64,000 bases of DNA from Notamacropus eugenii (GCF_028372415.1 NC_092872.1:259929008-259993007), one strand, 5' to 3'; positions 38,401 to 45,411 are shown, counted from the stretch's first letter. The notes: generated by a model not told the origin, from the sequence alone. A program made the numbers and translations.

Positions 38401-41400
38401 AAAACCACTAGGTGCCCAGAGCCCTCTGGGCCTCCTCCTAAAAGAAAAGAAAACAACACAAAGAAGTAGGATGGGAGGTGACCTCAGGAAAAAGAAAGAA
38501 GGGAGAGCATTCCAGGTGGGGGGCACCACTGGTGAAGAGACAGGCTAGGAAATGTCACATGACCTAAGAATGGGAAGAAGCCAGGCTCACCCAGAGAACT
38601 GCCCTCTGGCAAAAGGAGGCTGACTCCTGGAAATGCCTTTGCAGGTATTTACTTCTGTGGCCCAGAACCAGCGGCAGGAGCTCAAAGATAGACAGACCTG
38701 GGTTCGCACTGCCCCCCCACCCCCAACCATGGCCTCTGTGGAGAGATTCCTTCCTGCTCCCATCCAGGGACAGCCTTGGAATCCAGACTAGGAAAAGGGG
38801 GTCCTGCTCGTGCCTTCCTTACGAGATTGCCTCCCATTAACCCAGCGTGAACCTTGTGGGTGACAAGGCTGTCTCTTACTTTTATCTTCCCAATACTTCG
38901 CACAGAGCCCAGCACAGAGCAACCGCTTAATAAATGCCAATAAACTATCCCATTGGCTTTCTGGCAGCCTCCTGATCATGGCTGGGGTGCTCTGCTGCCA
39001 CAGGAGCAGGGTGGGGGGGGGGGGGGGGTGTTTCCTCCTGCTGCCAGAATTAAAGGCAACAGCACTAGGTCTGACAGGTGGCCAGGGTTCCCTGCTCCCC
39101 TAACGGGGTATATTTGGTACAATGTTTATCCTGGAGGAGTAAAAGGCATCACATAATAAGCCCTCTGTGCTCAAATGCCCGTGACCAATAGGACACACTA
39201 AGAAATCTAGGTGGAGTCAGGAGTCAGAAGTAGGAAGCAGAAGGACTTGAAGGATCCCACCCCCAAAGGTCTCTTCATAAGTATGTGGTCTTGGACAAGT
39301 CATCCAACCTCTAGATTTCAGTATCCTCATCTGTAAAGCAAAGGTACTGAAAATCTGTGCTTCCATGAATACTTTCATGTTTTGGATTTAGATCCCTGGC
39401 CCCAAGAGATACAAAGTATCTACAAAGAGGCATTTCATGTTCCATTGGAAGGGACAATTCTAAACTTCAGGACCTACTGTGCTCCTGGCTCTGTGCCAGG
39501 GCTAAGACAAAAGATAAAACTGAAGCCACAAGAGCTTCCATTCTATTGGGGAAGAAGGTCGAAATCCTCAGCATCACACCTAGCAGGTGCACAGGGTCCA
39601 GCATGCCACTTACAAGGGACCTTTAAAGACCTACAACACAAGCAGCCAGAGGAGCCAAATGAGGCCTCCCAGTGGCCTCCCTCCTAGGCCCGATTTCTTC
39701 TCTCCTCCATGCACAGCACTTGTGGAGGCCTAGGAAGCAGCACCAGCTATACTCAGAGCAAAGTGCTGGCACCCCCGTACCTGCTTGGTACAGGCCCCCC
39801 CGTACCTGCTTGGTACAGGCCAAGTGATGGCTGCTGTTCTTATAGTGGCTAAGAACTGTCCACCACAAGGGTGCCCATGGGAACCCTGGAAGAGCTTTGT
39901 TCGAACTGATTCGGAGAGAAGTGAGCAGAACCAGGAGGACAGAAGAGGATGGAGGGGCAGGTGGGCTAGCTCTCTCTGGACAAAGGGGTGAGGGACTGGA
40001 GATAAATAAAGAGGCACACCGGTTTGGACAAGGTCAATAATGGGATGTTGCCTTTGGCTGCCTTATACTTGTTACAAAGGTTCGTTCAATTGGGGGAGGA
40101 GAGGTAGGAGGGGAAGAAATTAAACGCTTGTCAACTGGGAAAAAGTTTTTAAAAAGTGATGGGCAAAGTCTACTTGGGACCAAAAATGCTGAGCTTCAAA
40201 AAGACTTCAGGTCACCAAACCCAACCTCCTCACTTCACTGGGGGGAGCCAAGGGGGCATGCCCAAAATCAGATTTGAGCCCACATCTCCAGTCCCCGCTC
40301 CCCCCAGTGCTTTTGTCCTCTGTAATCATGCTTCCTTTTCTTCTCTTTTTCCTCAGTCCAGACCCACAGCTGTCTTCTGTCCCTTCTAACTGGTCTTCCA
40401 GACTCTTCAGTCCTTCCTATTCCCAGGTACCAAAGTGATCTCTTCCTAAACCCTAATCTGAGCAATCCCTGCCCTCCTCAAATTCCAGTGGCTTCTTATC
40501 AATCAATAATCATTAAGTGCCTACTATGGACCAGGCGCAGTGCTTGTGCTAAGAACTGAAATATAAAAAGAAATAAAAGACAGTCCTACTCCCAAGAAGA
40601 TGATAGTCTAACAGGAGGAGAGAACCTGCAAACAACTATATACAAACAAGCTCTATACAGGATAAATAGAGAATAATCAGCAGCCAGAAGGCACCAGAGG
40701 GGCTGGGGGAAGGCTTCCTGGAGAAGGTGGGACTTAAAAGGAAGCCAGGGAGGCCAGCAGCTGGAGCAGTCCTCTTCCTCCTGGAAAGGTAGTCTAGACA
40801 TGGGGAAGAGATAGCCAGAGGGCTGCCTCCAGAATACAAGAAACTTCCAGTGAGCTCTCAAGTCTTTCTTCACCTTGCCCCATGGCTCTTTTATCCTCAC
40901 TGCAGGTCACAATCTCACTCCTGTCACGTGGCCACTGTAGTGACCATGGGCCCTCCCATGCCAAGAATGCCCTACCTCCCTGGGCCTCAGAGGCTGTTCC
41001 CTTCACTTCCTCTAAGAAGCTTCCTTTACCCAAAGCCTCTCTGAGTCCTCTCTCAGATACCTGGTAGTAACAACTTTGTAATGATTTGCACGTGTTCTTG
41101 TTATGTTTACTTCCAACACTCAAATATCCCTGCTGTCCTCCACATTAGAATGCAAGCTATAGGTGATAATGGTTTCACTCATTCTATTTGTATCCCTGGC
41201 ATGTAGTAGGAACTGAAATCCTTGCTGATCTTACTGACTAATTAATTGATCTTGAAGGAGGGATGAGGAATGGGGGCCAAGACTTAGGGGATGCCAAGTA
41301 CAAGAAGAGGAAAATCCAACCTGCAACAGCTGGGAGGGAAGGAGCATCTTTGGGGTCAGCCAGCCACCCCTAAATAAAGTCCACACAGAGAAACTGGGAA

Positions 41401-43506
41401 TGCCTGCATTGGCAGAATTGACATGTCTGGGAAACAATTCTCTTGTCAGTTGCTAGTTTTGTCCCTCAGTGTCACCTAGAGCAACCCTCCCTCCTTGCTG
41501 AACTACCTGACTGCCTCACCACCCCACGTTCTTCTGGCCTTCTGGTCTTCTAGTCACCTCCCTAACTTAAGACACAACAGATGCCACAGAACTAATTCAT
41601 CACTCAAATCCTTGAATGTACCAGAGAGCCTGCTCTTGGTCTCCCTGCATCCCCAGCTGTCAACCTGAGGGTACACACTGCCATCTAAGGCAACAGACAG
41701 CATTTCCAGAGGAGGGTACTTCTAAGGATCTCCAGCCATAATAACACATTTTATGGTTCGGAACTGAAAAGGCCTTAGCACTAATCCATTTGAGAATTCT
41801 AGTAAAGGATCTCTCCCCTTCACCTCTCAATAAACACCTATTAAGAGGCAGCAGCTGGTGTAGTGATGCATGGGTGACTGCACTTACCCTTCAGACGCTA
41901 GCTGCGTGATCCTGGGATAACCACTTCACTTTTCTCAGTCTCAATTTCCTCATTATGTGGTTGTAGTAAGAGATAATACTTAAAGCACCTTGCAAACCTC
42001 AAAGCGCTATGCAAACGTTTGCTATATTGCTATTAAGAAACACTCTGGTACAGAGTAAAAAGCGCTAAACTTAGAGTTACATGCCCTAGGTTCAAATTCC
42101 AACATTCTCAATTGTGTGACTTGGAACAACTAATTTCTTTTGGCCTCAGCTTCCTCATCTACAAAATGAAAGACTGGACTAGATGACCTTTCAGGCCCCT
42201 TCTAGGCATAAAGCCTGTGAGGCTATGGGGGATGGTGGTGATGGCCTTTAGAAGAAAACTGCGGTTGTGGGAGGTGGAGAAAGGCCAAGAGAGACCTGGT
42301 CTGGAGCAGAACCCACTTCTACCAGCATTTCCAAAAACACATTTTCAAGGGAGGGGTGTGTGTACGTGAGAGTGTGTGTACACATATATATATATATACA
42401 TGTGCATATATGTGTGTATATATACATATATAGATATCAGTTTTACATCAGTTTAATTTTGAGGTCAATATCAAGGTTATCATTGATTTCCATTTCACAT
42501 ACGGGGAATTGAGGCTGCGGATGGACTGCAAGGGACCAGAACTCATCTACCGAGGCACAACTTCCGGGCTGGGCGTATCTACGGATGCGTGTTTACCCGG
42601 GGGGAGGTGCCTAGCTCTACCCTGCCTGGGCCTCAGTTTCCCGAGGCTTGCTCAGGGTTCAAGACCAAGGTCAGACCCAAATCTTCTCACTCCAATAGGG
42701 AGGTTCTGCCACGGGCACAGATGTGGGGGACCCTACACCCTTGGGGGGATCCGCCTCCATTTGCCCCCACCCCAGCGCTTAAAAGCTCACCAAACGCCGG
42801 TTAAGCACCTACTATGTGGAAAGAGCTGGGGACACACTGAGAGACTGCCAAACCAAACCCTCCGGACGCTGCCCTCGAAGGGCAGTCTGACGGGGAGACA
42901 GTGATTCCAACAGCTGAACCAAAACCCTCGCACACAACAAGCACTTAATGAGTGCTCTGCCATCCGGTCCAACCTCTCGGTGTACAGGTGAGTCTCAGAG
43001 GGGGAGAACTTTACCCACGCTGCGCCGAGAAGGAGGAAGCAAAGCAGAACCGGGGATTGGGGCGGAAGTTTAGTTTGGAGTCACCAGACCGGGGCTTATG
43101 GACTCCGGGGTTGTTACAGGAGAGAAAACTGAGGCACCAGCAAACGCTACACCGAGAGAACGGGAAGCCGGGTCCCCGTCTCCCCGGGCACAGACAAGGC
43201 AAGGGAGGCACGCCGAGAGCCGGGGAAGGCCCGGAGGGGCCCACGCTTACCTTTGTTGAGCGGCCGCGTGAGCTCGGCCCCCACGTCGCCCGCGGCGCTG
43301 GGTCCGAGCGGCTTCACGGGCAACGGGACGTAGAGGGACGTGTTGGGAGCCTTGGAGCCGCCCGAGGACGACGAGGAGGAGGAGGACCAGGCCCCGGCGG
43401 CAGCCCTGCCCACCGCCCGAGGCCCCGGCCCCCGGCCCGGCCGCAGCGCGGGACCCACCCGGGCTGGGAGCCAGGCCCAGCGCAGCGCGCACCGCGGCAG
43501 TGACAT
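17047..43506 (-). CDS. SUPV3L1: SUPV3L1, mitochondrial ATP-dependent RNA helicase SUV3 (whole coding region, 15 exons)
   Basis: Fifteen exons on the minus strand join in frame to 2319 nt, a 772-residue protein (human, from memory, 786). SUV3 is a Ski2-like superfamily 2 helicase of the mitochondrial matrix. It unwinds RNA with a 3' overhang and feeds it to PNPase (PNPT1) in the mitochondrial degradosome. Visible motifs: an Arg-rich presequence at the N-terminus; Walker A GPTNSGKT at residues 202-209; DEIQ (motif II) at 286-289; HLCGE near 313-317; [10 protein letters not shown] (motif V) at 418-427; QISGRAGR (motif VI) at 461-468; then the C-terminal SUV3 domain and a basic tail. The start is the ATG at 43504-43506, which matches the conserved MSxxR beginning; an in-frame GTG two codons upstream is not needed. 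Intron 1 is 13 kb; the others are about 0.1-1.9 kb. The identification is secure. Confidence 0.97.
18478..18626 (-). CDS. SUPV3L1: SUPV3L1 exon 14 (residues 588-637)
   Basis: A 149-nt exon encoding [19 protein letters not shown] and [11 protein letters not shown] of the C-terminal SUV3 domain. Acceptor TCCTAG, donor GTAATG, ending in phase 2 within Ser637. Confidence 0.96.
18935..19111 (-). CDS. SUPV3L1: SUPV3L1 exon 13 (residues 529-587)
   Basis: A 177-nt exon, phase 0 on both sides, encoding [20 protein letters not shown] and [20 protein letters not shown] of the helical region after the helicase core. Acceptor TCCTAG, donor GTGAGC. Confidence 0.97.
19509..19589 (-). CDS. SUPV3L1: SUPV3L1 exon 12 (residues 502-528)
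   Basis: An 81-nt exon, phase 0 on both sides, encoding [20 protein letters not shown]. The acceptor lies in a CCTTAAAG context and the donor is GTAAGT. Confidence 0.95.
20140..20270 (+). mobile_element. MIR-type SINE fragment in SUPV3L1 intron 11
   Basis: Sense order: GGGCTGAATCCTGGCCTG, then ATGACCTCTTCTCTGGGCCT, then GAGATGGGACTGGCTGACCT. Confidence 0.5.
20408..20450 (+). repeat. Two-copy 21-bp tandem duplication
   Basis: The unit GTGCCCTCGCCAATGAATGT plus one base occurs twice in direct succession in SUPV3L1 intron 11. Confidence 0.9.
20785..20895 (-). mobile_element. MIR-type SINE fragment
   Basis: Reverse-orientation core: CATTTTACACACAAGGAAAC, then CCAAGGTTACACAGCC, in SUPV3L1 intron 11. 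Confidence 0.6.
21141..21360 (-). CDS. SUPV3L1: SUPV3L1 exon 11, motif VI exon (residues 428-501)
   Basis: A 220-nt exon with [12 protein letters not shown] and the arginine-finger motif [18 protein letters not shown] (motif VI, residues 461-468). The human protein has Ala where this one has Ser463; the Gly and Arg residues of the motif are kept. Acceptor TTGTTGCAG, donor GTAAGT, phase 0. Confidence 0.97.
21880..21973 (-). CDS. SUPV3L1: SUPV3L1 exon 10, motif V exon (residues 397-428)
   Basis: A 94-nt exon encoding [11 protein letters not shown] and the motif V sequence [13 protein letters not shown]. Acceptor GTTTTAG, donor GTAAGT, ending in phase 2. Confidence 0.96.
22431..22611 (-). CDS. 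SUPV3L1: SUPV3L1 exon 9 (residues 337-397)
   Basis: A 181-nt exon starting RecA-like domain 2: [17 protein letters not shown] and [15 protein letters not shown], then the YGSLPPG segment (motif IV region). Acceptor TCCTAG, donor GTAAGG, ending in phase 1. It is almost identical to the human protein. Confidence 0.97.
22612..24106 (-). other. SUPV3L1: SUPV3L1 intron 8
   Basis: About 1.5 kb. Contains a weak reverse-orientation SINE trace (22665-22770) and otherwise unassigned sequence. A long open frame over the 5' side (to 24415) is read-through from exons 7 and 8, not a separate gene. Confidence 0.5.
24107..24198 (-). CDS. SUPV3L1: SUPV3L1 exon 8 (residues 306-336)
   Basis: A 92-nt exon encoding [11 protein letters not shown] (motif III region) and [10 protein letters not shown]. 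Acceptor CCCCTTAG; the donor GTAGTG is non-optimal. It ends in phase 0. Confidence 0.95.
24390..24467 (-). CDS. SUPV3L1: SUPV3L1 exon 7, DEIQ-box exon (residues 280-306)
   Basis: A 78-nt exon with the Walker B motif (DEIQ, residues 286-289), followed by [17 protein letters not shown]. The acceptor follows a TTCTTTTAAG tract. The donor GTTGGT is weak, but exon 8 requires it for frame and for the conserved LLGLC junction. Confidence 0.95.
24468..25362 (-). other. SUPV3L1: SUPV3L1 intron 6
   Basis: About 0.9 kb; a faint reverse MIR-like block at 25085-25250 (CAGAGGTAAAGTCCCTTCC). Nothing else recognised. Confidence 0.45.
25363..25474 (-). CDS. SUPV3L1: SUPV3L1 exon 6 (residues 243-280)
   Basis: A 112-nt exon encoding [10 protein letters not shown] and [11 protein letters not shown] of RecA-like domain 1. 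Acceptor CCCATAG, donor GTACGT. It ends one base into Tyr280. Confidence 0.95.
25971..26139 (-). CDS. SUPV3L1: SUPV3L1 exon 5, Walker A exon (residues 186-242)
   Basis: A 169-nt exon carrying the ATP-binding motif I ([11 protein letters not shown]; Lys208 is the nucleotide-binding lysine) and motif Ia ([17 protein letters not shown]). Acceptor CTTAG, donor GTCAGT, ending in phase 0. Confidence 0.97.
26425..26515 (+). mobile_element. Short L1 3'UTR fragment
   Basis: About 90 bp (TTTTTGTTCTTCTTTCTC to an ACAACATGACTAATGTG block) match the L1 3'UTR also seen at 33920-33990. It lies in SUPV3L1 intron 4. Confidence 0.55.
26830..26871 (+). repeat. (CAT)n/(ATC)n microsatellite
   Basis: Fourteen trinucleotide units with one CAC interruption, in SUPV3L1 intron 4. 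Confidence 0.95.
27507..27621 (-). CDS. SUPV3L1: SUPV3L1 exon 4 (residues 148-186)
   Basis: A 115-nt exon encoding [16 protein letters not shown] through the [10 protein letters not shown] segment that leads into the helicase core. Acceptor CCTGCAG, donor GTCAGT, ending in phase 2 within Trp186. Confidence 0.95.
28008..28032 (+). repeat. G-quadruplex-prone tract in SUPV3L1 intron 3
   Basis: Four G-runs (4, 6, 8 and 4) separated by single C or T bases on the plus strand, the template strand for SUPV3L1. By base pattern this is a strong candidate quadruplex. Confidence 0.8.
28375..28380 (-). other. SUPV3L1: GC-type 5' splice site of SUPV3L1 intron 3
   Basis: The exon end CAG is followed by GCAAGT. 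The frame and the protein junction (FGA|AH) place the boundary here, and there is no GT alternative that keeps the frame. The other 13 SUPV3L1 donors begin with GT. Confidence 0.88.
28380..28487 (-). CDS. SUPV3L1: SUPV3L1 exon 3 (residues 112-147)
   Basis: A 108-nt exon, phase 1 on both sides, encoding the [13 protein letters not shown] region. Its donor reads AG|GCAAGT, a GC rather than GT splice site. The frame and the conserved FGAAHxDDLFPFF junction into exon 4 require this position. Confidence 0.93.
29100..29335 (-). mobile_element. Mar1-like CORE-SINE
   Basis: Reverse orientation: CTTGGCAAAGATACTGGAGA, then CCATTTCCTTCTCCAGTTCA, then a CORE block (GATGAGGACACTGAGGCA) and CTGACTCCAGGCTCT. 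The same arrangement recurs at 44440. It lies in SUPV3L1 intron 2. Confidence 0.65.
29914..29991 (-). CDS. SUPV3L1: SUPV3L1 exon 2 (residues 86-112)
   Basis: A 78-nt exon with a TTTTTGCAG acceptor and a GTAAGG donor, phase 1 on both sides. It encodes the start of the conserved N-terminal helical domain ([19 protein letters not shown]). Alignment to the human protein fixes the acceptor. Confidence 0.95.
30085..30300 (+). mobile_element. Diverged L1 ORF2 C-terminal fragment
   Basis: The order of blocks (CCCTCTGACTCAG, ACATTTACAGTTGTGCTTC, CCAATGTCCTTTGGGGAAC) follows the terminal ORF2 region of the better-preserved L1 copy at 33545. It lies in SUPV3L1 intron 1, just upstream of exon 2. Confidence 0.55.
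31560..31772 (+). mobile_element. SINE-like interspersed repeat, copy 1
   Basis: Contains AGATGGCTCCAGAGGAGAAA, GCACAGCCCTCCCTCACTTA and GATGTCATGGTCCTCTTCAA, ending AGGACAAGTAAC. Two reverse-orientation relatives lie at 45412 and 49165. I do not know its family name. Confidence 0.6.
31985..32460 (-). mobile_element. Possible solitary LTR
   Basis: On the minus strand, a purine-rich stretch (about 32460-32490) precedes sequence with a CTATAAAG box (near 32163) and a GAGATAAACTCTTGCTTGC block, the order seen in retroviral LTRs (promoter, then polyadenylation region). The borders are approximate and no flanking duplication was found. It lies in SUPV3L1 intron 1. Confidence 0.35.
32554..32844 (-). 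other. Unidentified 96-codon open frame in SUPV3L1 intron 1
   Basis: An ATG-started frame ([19 protein letters not shown] to [11 protein letters not shown]). Its composition looks protein-like rather than low-complexity, with one hydrophobic stretch in the middle. It may be the end of a processed pseudogene or part of an old mobile element next to the LTR-like block. I do not recognise it and assign no function. Confidence 0.25.
33235..33360 (+). mobile_element. L2 LINE 3' end fragment
   Basis: AAATGTGAGCTTCAGGCCAA, then ACTTAGTATAGTGCCTGGCA, then a degenerate TACTTATTGAC end, as in L2 3' termini. Confidence 0.55.
33545..34140 (+). mobile_element. 5'-truncated L1 3' end with A-rich tail
   Basis: The best-preserved L1 3' end in the window. 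It runs from the AAAATATTTAAGGCTGCTTT block through the ACTTCAGAAAAACCTGGAAA, GAAGTGAGCAGAACCAAGG and TTGTACACAGTAACAGCAAC blocks to an A-rich end near 34140. It sits in SUPV3L1 intron 1 in antisense orientation to the gene. Confidence 0.75.
35046..37969 (+). mobile_element. HAL1 half-LINE, full length, with 15-bp target-site duplications
   Basis: A 2.9-kb plus-strand copy in SUPV3L1 intron 1, antisense to the gene. It runs from GGGGCGGAGCCAAGATGGCA through a GC-rich 5'UTR with two tandem monomer-like units (about 35198-35510), ORF1 (35884-36973), a 1-kb A/G-rich 3'UTR with a (CA)n tract, and an A-rich tail. Perfect 15-bp direct repeats AAAGGCAAGAGTGAG flank it at 35031-35045 and 37970-37984. 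There is no ORF2. The intact flanks and a nearly open ORF1 suggest the youngest LINE insertion in the window. Confidence 0.92.
35884..36973 (+). pseudogene. LINE ORF1p-like coding region of the full-length HAL1 (one frameshift)
   Basis: Encodes an L1 ORF1-type RNA chaperone of about 362 residues. The N-terminus is basic ([15 protein letters not shown]), followed by a long heptad-rich coiled coil (from about residue 50 to 185), an RRM-like domain ([13 protein letters not shown]) and a C-terminal domain ([37 protein letters not shown]). A single one-base gain in an A-run near 36226 shifts the frame once; otherwise the frame is open to the TGA at 36971. ORF1p would bind element RNA; mobilisation would need L1 ORF2p in trans. 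Confidence 0.88.
37999..38025 (+). repeat. (CT)n microsatellite
   Basis: About 13 CT units, just downstream of the right target-site duplication of the HAL1. Confidence 0.9.
38865..38950 (+). mobile_element. L2 LINE 3' end fragment
   Basis: ATACTTCGCACAGAGCCCAG, then CAACCGCTTAATAAATGCC, the characteristic L2 terminus. Confidence 0.55.
39013..39028 (+). repeat. G homopolymer (16 bp)
   Basis: Sixteen consecutive G on the plus strand in SUPV3L1 intron 1. Its length may vary or be misassembled. Confidence 0.9.
39195..39350 (+). mobile_element. MIR-type SINE fragment
   Basis: Sense order: GTCAGGAGTCAGAAG, then TATGTGGTCTTGGACAAGTC, then CAGTATCCTCATCTGTAAAG. Confidence 0.5.
39772..39827 (+). 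repeat. Two-copy 26-bp tandem duplication
   Basis: CCCCCGTACCTGCTTGGTAC plus AGGC is repeated directly, separated by C-run variation. Confidence 0.85.
39825..40155 (+). mobile_element. Diverged L1 3' end
   Basis: Carries the AGTGGCTAAGAACTG, GAAGTGAGCAGAACCAGG and AGGTTCGTTCAATTGGGGG blocks of the L1 3' region, ending in an A-rich tract at about 40155. It follows a small tandem duplication at 39772-39827. Confidence 0.55.
40310..41250 (+). mobile_element. L2 LINE split by a later repeat
   Basis: L2 blocks at 40310-40498 (TAACTGGTCTTCCAGACTC, then AAAGTGATCTCTTCCTAAAC) and about 40860-41250 (TCACTTCCTCTAAGAAGCTTC and a terminal GGCATGTAGTAGG piece) are interrupted by another interspersed repeat (40499-40840). 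The interruption shows that the second repeat is younger than the L2. Confidence 0.55.
40499..40840 (+). mobile_element. Unassigned interspersed repeat with TTAAGTGCCTACTATG start
   Basis: Starts with ATTAAGTGCCTACTATGGAC and continues with ACAACTATATACAAACAAGC, GAAGGCTTCCTGGAGAAGG and a GGAAGCCAGGGAGG block. Related, shorter copies occur at 46970-47110, 51525-51590 and 55325-55700. Family name not known to me. Confidence 0.5.
41855..42030 (+). mobile_element. MIR/CORE-SINE fragment
   Basis: Sense order: CAGCAGCTGGTGTAGTGATG, then TGCGTGATCCTGGGATAACC, then CAATTTCCTCATTATGTGG, then CACCTTGCAAACCTCAAAGC. Confidence 0.55.
42045..42215 (+). mobile_element. MIR-type SINE
   Basis: Sense order: CCTAGGTTCAAATTCCAACA, then TTGTGTGACTTGGAACAAC, then CAGCTTCCTCATCTACAAAA, then GACTGGACTAGATGACCTTT. 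Confidence 0.6.
42360..42436 (+). repeat. Compound (TG)/(TA) microsatellite
   Basis: GTGTGTACGTGAGAGTGTGT followed by ATATATATATA and mixed TATA/CATA units. Confidence 0.85.
43251..43506 (-). CDS. SUPV3L1: SUPV3L1 exon 1 (residues 1-85 and first base of 86)
   Basis: This exon encodes the mitochondrial presequence: Arg, Ala and Pro-rich and free of acidic residues for the first 70 or so positions. A run of eight serines (residues 41-48) sits where the human protein, as I recall it, has a shorter interrupted Ser/Ala stretch. The exon ends before a GTAAGC donor in phase 1. It lies inside the CpG-rich promoter region. Confidence 0.95.
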
Positions 43507-43867
43507 GGACACTCAGCTTGGCACGGAGCCCCCCCACCCAAACCGGGCGGGCGCGCGCGCACGACTGTGACGTAACCCGCCGCGACCGGCCCGAGAAGGA
43601 CCCCAACCGAGCCCGGCCTGCCCCTTGATGTGCCTGACGACAGCCGGGGTATAAAGTCCCGCCGAGGTTGTTTCTCCACAGCGACTGAGGAACTTCTGTG
43701 CGAGATCCTGTCCGAGGAGGTGTCCTTCTCTTCTCTAAGATCCAGTCCTGAGGTGGCAATCCTTCGGGAAGGAAAAAAAGGCAGGCGTTTCCAGTGGCCC
43801 CAGAGGGCATTGTGAGCGGCCTTGAGGCTTCCGACCACTGCGCGCCGGGTATTGGAGGGGATGGTAT

Positions 43868-43906
43868 CACGTGGCTCGAGCGGACACACGTGCTGCGGCG
43901 CACGTG
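43868..43906. promoter_or_regulatory. Cluster of three CACGTG E-boxes
   Basis: Perfect palindromic CACGTG hexamers at 43868-43873, 43887-43892 and 43901-43906, within 39 bp and about 360-400 bp upstream of the SUPV3L1 start codon. Such boxes are bound by bHLH-ZIP factors (USF, MYC/MAX, MITF/TFE). Occupancy is not known. Confidence 0.6.
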
Positions 43907-44439
43907 GGCAGCAAGGACACACTGTCAGGATGCCACCCGGGAGAGTCCTCGGTCTGGCCCCAGAGGCAAGGAGGAGGGCAACCTGTGTTTGCCCTTCACT
44001 GTGACCTTGACTTTTTTCCCTTCCCTCCTGACCTCCCCTCCTGTTCCCGGGCCGCTGGGGCCGAGGCAACGCGGCACTCCTCCCCTTAGCTGCGGCGGGA
44101 CCTGAGGCCCTAGGGAGCTCTCAGAGGGGCAAAGCTGGAATTTGAACCCAGGACTCCAAGTTCAAACTTTCCCATATTGGGGTTCGGTAAGAGGCAGCAG
44201 GGACCTGGTTTGGGATTCAGGAGTAACAGGGGTTCGTCTTGGCAGGCGCCCCTCCCCAGCCGGGTGACGGACTGATGGCCTGTCTAAGGCTAAGAATGGT
44301 TTTAAGAAGTCAACGAGCATTTATTAGCCTCCTACTGTATCTCATTTTCCTCTAATATAAAATGGGGATGAAGATATTGTCCCCCTCCCAGGGAGGTGGT
44401 TGTGACGATCCAGCAAGTTAAAGATAAAGTCTTACAGAG

Positions 44440-44675
44440 CTATATTTGTAGTGGTTCGGTCGTGCCCAGCACGCCCTGGCTGCATTTTGGGTCTTGTTGG
44501 CAAAGATACCGGAGTGGTCTGCCATTCTCTTCTCCCGATAATGTGACAGATAAGGAAACTGAGGCAGTCGAGGTTAAGTGGTTTGACCAGGGTCCCACAA
44601 CTAGTAAGTGACCAAGGCCAGATTGGAGCTAGGGTCTCCCTGACTAGGTCCAGCCTCTGTCCACTGGTGTGGTTG
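44440..44675 (-). mobile_element. Mar1-like CORE-SINE
   Basis: Reverse orientation: TTGGCAAAGATACCGGAGTG, then ATAAGGAAACTGAGGCAGTC, then CCCACAACTAGTAAGTGACC, then CTGTCCACTGGTGTGG. Same family as 29100-29335. Confidence 0.65.
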
Positions 44676-45411
44676 GAGAATTTAAATAGCACCTGAACAG
44701 ATAGACACGTTCACTTCAGTATATTTGTCCGCTTAAGAGAGGGACACACCCCATCACCAGATGATGGATAACATGTCCAGTCTTCATGCCCGAGCTACAT
44801 GACCAGAGTGTTTGGGTAAGTAAAGGTCCGTTTTTAGAAAAAGCCTCTTAAACTGTTCAGCATTGATAGTGATTTACACCAGACTAAAGAAAACTCTTTT
44901 ATATCAGTCAATTAACTTTTGGTAAGCTCCTGCTTGGTTCGATATATGAAAGGATAAAGACCCTTGGATGAGTTCTTGAATTTTATTTTGTAAACTTAAA
45001 GTAATTGAGGGAAGGGAGACATTAATGGGGACCTTCAGTACATTCAGATAAAATAACAGTAAATATAGCACAAAATGAAGTCAGTTATGTTCCCCTAAAA
45101 ACCCACTTTGAATAATTTCTTCCTTTGGCCTTGAATTTAAAAATAAGTTTTTAAATTCCTGGGCCATATAAAGACTCACAGAATTGCAAGACACCCATTT
45201 GTACATACCATACTAAATTTGACAGAATTAGAAATGAATTTAAAACAGTCTGAACAAAACAAAACCTCTTAAGGTCAAAGGATCATAATCATTTCCAAAA
45301 CTTAATCACACACTATCTGTTAGCTTCTAGAGCTATTGATTTAAACATTTGTAACAATCTGGCAAAATTATCCACATTCAAGAGGTGGGGAACCCAAGAA
45401 CTCAAGATTAG

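Larger units (their letters stand above)
29992..43250 (-). other. SUPV3L1: SUPV3L1 intron 1
   Basis: A 13.3-kb intron holding half the length of the gene. It contains L1 fragments (30085, 33545, 39825), a SINE-like repeat (31560), a possible LTR (31985), the full-length HAL1 (35046-37969), a split L2 (40310-41250) and several MIR pieces. Stretches not covered by these, such as 30310-31160 and 34150-35030, show no gene or clear repeat. Confidence 0.7.
43040..44110 (-). promoter_or_regulatory. SUPV3L1: CpG-rich promoter region of SUPV3L1
   Basis: A dense GC/CpG stretch covers exon 1 and upstream sequence. It contains a CRE/ATF-like TGACGTAA at 43568-43575, about 60 bp upstream of the start codon, and a GC-alternating block just below it. 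A TATAAA (43650-43655) reads on the plus strand, away from SUPV3L1. Three CACGTG boxes lie at 43868, 43887 and 43901. The transcription start cannot be placed from sequence alone. Confidence 0.75.

Noticed and set aside
43506-43512. GTG two codons upstream as the SUPV3L1 start
   Set aside because: The ATG at 43504-43506 aligns with the conserved N-terminus of the protein; a GTG start is unlikely in a vertebrate nuclear gene.
43247-44105. Several overlapping frames of 100-251 codons in the CpG region
   Set aside because: They overlap SUPV3L1 exon 1 or its promoter in other frames. Low stop frequency is expected in GC-rich sequence; only the exon 1 frame matches a known protein.
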